DNA of 64,000 nucleotides, from assembly GCA_910579785.1 (NCBI GenBank), contig CAJTVJ010000002.1, positions 62,001 to 126,000 on the forward strand, in the 5' to 3' direction. Below, in pieces: positions 62,578-64,000 of the stretch (positions are counted from its first letter, which is position 1; each line of letters starts with the position of its first letter). The notes beneath the pieces are model-generated. The model worked only from the letters and a program-made list of their open reading frames with translations, made no database searches and had not been told where the DNA came from. The DNA comes from an uncultured Christensenella sp. (GTDB lineage Bacteria > Bacillota > Clostridia > Christensenellales > UBA3700). A program made the position numbers and the translations under genes.

Positions 62578-62610
62578 AAAGCGGCATGGAGATTTCCGTG
62601 CCGCTTTTTC
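62578..62610 (+). terminator. Intrinsic terminator
   Basis: AAAGCGGCA and TGCCGCTTT pair around a short inner stem, followed by TTC. Confidence 0.85.
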
Positions 62611-62786
62611 TATATAAATAAAATACGTTTGCAATAGTATGCCTGCGCATGTTATAATATTTAAAACATATGTTATATTGTGCCGATAAGAGAATATAGT
62701 TTGAGGAAGTCAAAGGGATAGGGCAAATATGCAAAACACCGTTTATTTACAGTATGTTTTGCGTTATATGTGGGAGCAGTGTTGCA

Positions 62787-63707
62787 ATGAAAGATATAAT
62801 AGAGATCAAAGAGTTAAAGAAATATTTTAAAGACGTCAAGGCTGTCGACGGCATATCGTTCTGTGTAAAAGAAGGAGAGCTTTTTGCTTTCTTGGGGCTC
62901 AACGGAGCAGGTAAAAGCACGACTATCAATATTATCTGCAATATTTTGAGTAAAGACAGCGGCGAGGTATATATAGACGGGCTTTCGTTGGACAAGGACA
63001 TAAGCAAGATAAAGCCTATTCTCGGCGTGGTATTTCAGGAAAACGTATTGGACGTAAAGCTGACAGTATATGAGAATCTTAAATACAGAGCGGCGCTTTA
63101 CGGTTTGAGAGGTAAAGCGTTTGAAGATAGATTGACGTACCTTGCGGAAAAATTGCAATTCAAAGACCTATTGAAAAGAAGTTTCGGCAAGCTTTCGGGC
63201 GGACAGCAACGAAGGATAGACATAGCGAGAGCGCTCATACATTCTCCCAAGATATTGATTCTTGACGAGCCTACGACGGGACTTGATCCCAACACTCGTA
63301 TCACCGTTTGGCAATTTCTCAACGAATTGAGGCGGGATGATTCTCTGACGGTGCTTTTGACAACTCACTATATGGAAGAGGCGGCGGAAGCAGACTACGT
63401 TGTTATTATTGATGGCGGCAAGATAGTCGCAAGCGATACGCCCAACAATCTCAAAAATCAATATGCGTATGATTTTGTCAAGATATACAACTATTCTGAC
63501 GGTTTGACAAATAGATTTGACAGCGACGGCGTCAAATATTATAAAGAGGGCGAGGGCATTGTAATAGAGGTCAAAGAAATATCCAAGGCAAAGGAAATAT
63601 TGACGAAGTATGCCGACAGTATTGACGATTTTGAGGTAGTCAAGGGCAGAATGGACAATGTTTTCCTCAACGTCACGGGCAAACAGTTGAAGGAGGCGTC
63701 AAAATGA
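62787..63707 (+). CDS. ABC transporter ATP-binding protein (exporter type)
   Basis: A 306-residue CcmA-type ATPase of an ABC-2 exporter. Walker A is GLNGAGKST, the Q-loop VVFQENVL, the signature LSGGQQRRID, Walker B ILILDEPTTGLD and the H-loop LLTTHYMEEA. ATG 62787 (MKDIIEIK) has GGGAG about 10 bases upstream. It overlaps the permease gene by 4 bp. The substrate is unknown, but the family exports drugs, lipids or polysaccharides. Confidence 0.92.
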   Translation: MKDIIEIKELKKYFKDVKAVDGISFCVKEGELFAFLGLNGAGKSTTINIICNILSKDSGEVYIDGLSLDKDISKIKPILGVVFQENVLDVKLTVYENLKYRAALYGLRGKAFEDRLTYLAEKLQFKDLLKRSFGKLSGGQQRRIDIARALIHSPKILILDEPTTGLDPNTRITVWQFLNELRRDDSLTVLLTTHYMEEAAEADYVVIIDGGKIVASDTPNNLKNQYAYDFVKIYNYSDGLTNRFDSDGVKYYKEGEGIVIEVKEISKAKEILTKYADSIDDFEVVKGRMDNVFLNVTGKQLKEASK

Positions 63708-64000
63708 AAGATAAGCTGAGTGGTTTTTGCTATATGGTAGAGCGAAATATCAAGATGTATTTCAAAGACAAGATGACCTTTTTCTTTTCTCTTATGACGC
63801 CTCTTATATTGGTCGTTTTATTCTTGCTTTTCTTGCGCGGAGTGTATGAAGATTCTCTCGTCAGTTCTCTTCCTGATGGCTTTGAATTGAGTAAAAAAAC
63901 CGTCAACGCTTTTACAGGCAGTTGGCTATTTTCATCTATCATGACCACGTCTTGTATCACTATCGCATTTTGTTCCAACATACGCGTCGACGATAAACTC
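63704..64000 (+). CDS. ABC-2 type permease (partial, runs off the right edge)
   Basis: The ATG at 63704 overlaps the ATPase stop (ATGA) and follows AGGAGG. The visible 99 residues (MKDKLSGFCYMVERNIKMYF onward) contain the first membrane helix (FFFSLMTPLILVVLFLLFL) and the start of the extracytoplasmic loop, followed by another hydrophobic stretch. This is the usual start of the ABC2 membrane domain and fits the ATPase in front. Confidence 0.85.
   Translation, partial: MKDKLSGFCYMVERNIKMYFKDKMTFFFSLMTPLILVVLFLLFLRGVYEDSLVSSLPDGFELSKKTVNAFTGSWLFSSIMTTSCITIAFCSNIRVDDKL

Noticed and set aside
1..64000. tRNA genes or a CRISPR array
   Set aside because: Reading the gaps between genes, I saw no tRNA T-arm signature with a matching cloverleaf and no regularly spaced repeat-spacer pattern.

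Overview
The window looks like chromosomal DNA of a low-to-mid GC member of the Bacillota, probably an anaerobic gut Clostridia lineage. The basis is the AGGAGG-type ribosome binding sites, the many TTGACA/17 bp/TATAAT promoters, and the gene content: rubrerythrin, a complete inositol catabolic set, cytosolic host-glycan glycosidases, GPH-type symporters and the gene order rpsF-ssb-rpsR. The species cannot be named from sequence alone. I saw no tRNA, rRNA, CRISPR array, integrase or transposase.

Layout. At 1-74 is the tail of a GH16-like glycosidase. An AT-rich type II restriction-modification pair (179-2331) follows. On the minus strand (2395-5171) is a polar amino acid ABC transporter whose binding lipoprotein appears circularly permuted, plus a YerC/TrpR-like regulator. 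At 5.5-14 kb are small housekeeping and stress genes: a DUF3788-like protein, rubrerythrin, thioredoxin, a phosphoesterase fused to a PQQ-type propeller, a GNAT enzyme, zinc-ribbon membrane proteins and a GH20 hexosaminidase. At 14.2-22.8 kb lies the myo-inositol pathway (iolJ, C, B, D, E, A, G). At 22.9-31.5 kb are a zinc-ribbon membrane protein divergent from a small XRE regulator, a GH38 alpha-mannosidase, a YgjP-type metallohydrolase, a dGTPase-like HD protein and a PepV-like dipeptidase. At 31.6-34.3 kb are gltX and the rpsF-ssb-rpsR operon with a structured leader.

The most unusual region is 34504-48685. It is one tightly packed operon of eight genes on the plus strand: an Hsp70/actin-fold ATPase, a RapA-like SNF2 ATPase with a long cysteine-rich tail, a zinc-ribbon protein, a 1070-residue membrane protein with MBG-type repeats, a zinc-ribbon/Sel1-like protein, two helical coiled-coil proteins and a Vps4/katanin-type AAA ATPase with a helical N-terminus. 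All intergenic gaps are 19 bp or less, so the proteins probably form one machine. I do not recognise it as a named system. Its combination of a chaperone-like ATPase, a nucleic-acid translocase, a surface-exposed membrane anchor and a Vps4-like ATPase beside helical partners suggests an envelope-linked remodelling or defence complex; that function is inference.

After it come a decayed copy and an intact copy of a lipoprotein/ABC cassette (48950-52168), a GPH symporter, a PH-domain membrane protein, a D-amino acid aminotransferase coupled to alanine racemase, an SdpI-like protein, a DUF6320/acyltransferase pair, a lipoprotein, a second GPH symporter, and an ABC exporter that runs off the right edge.
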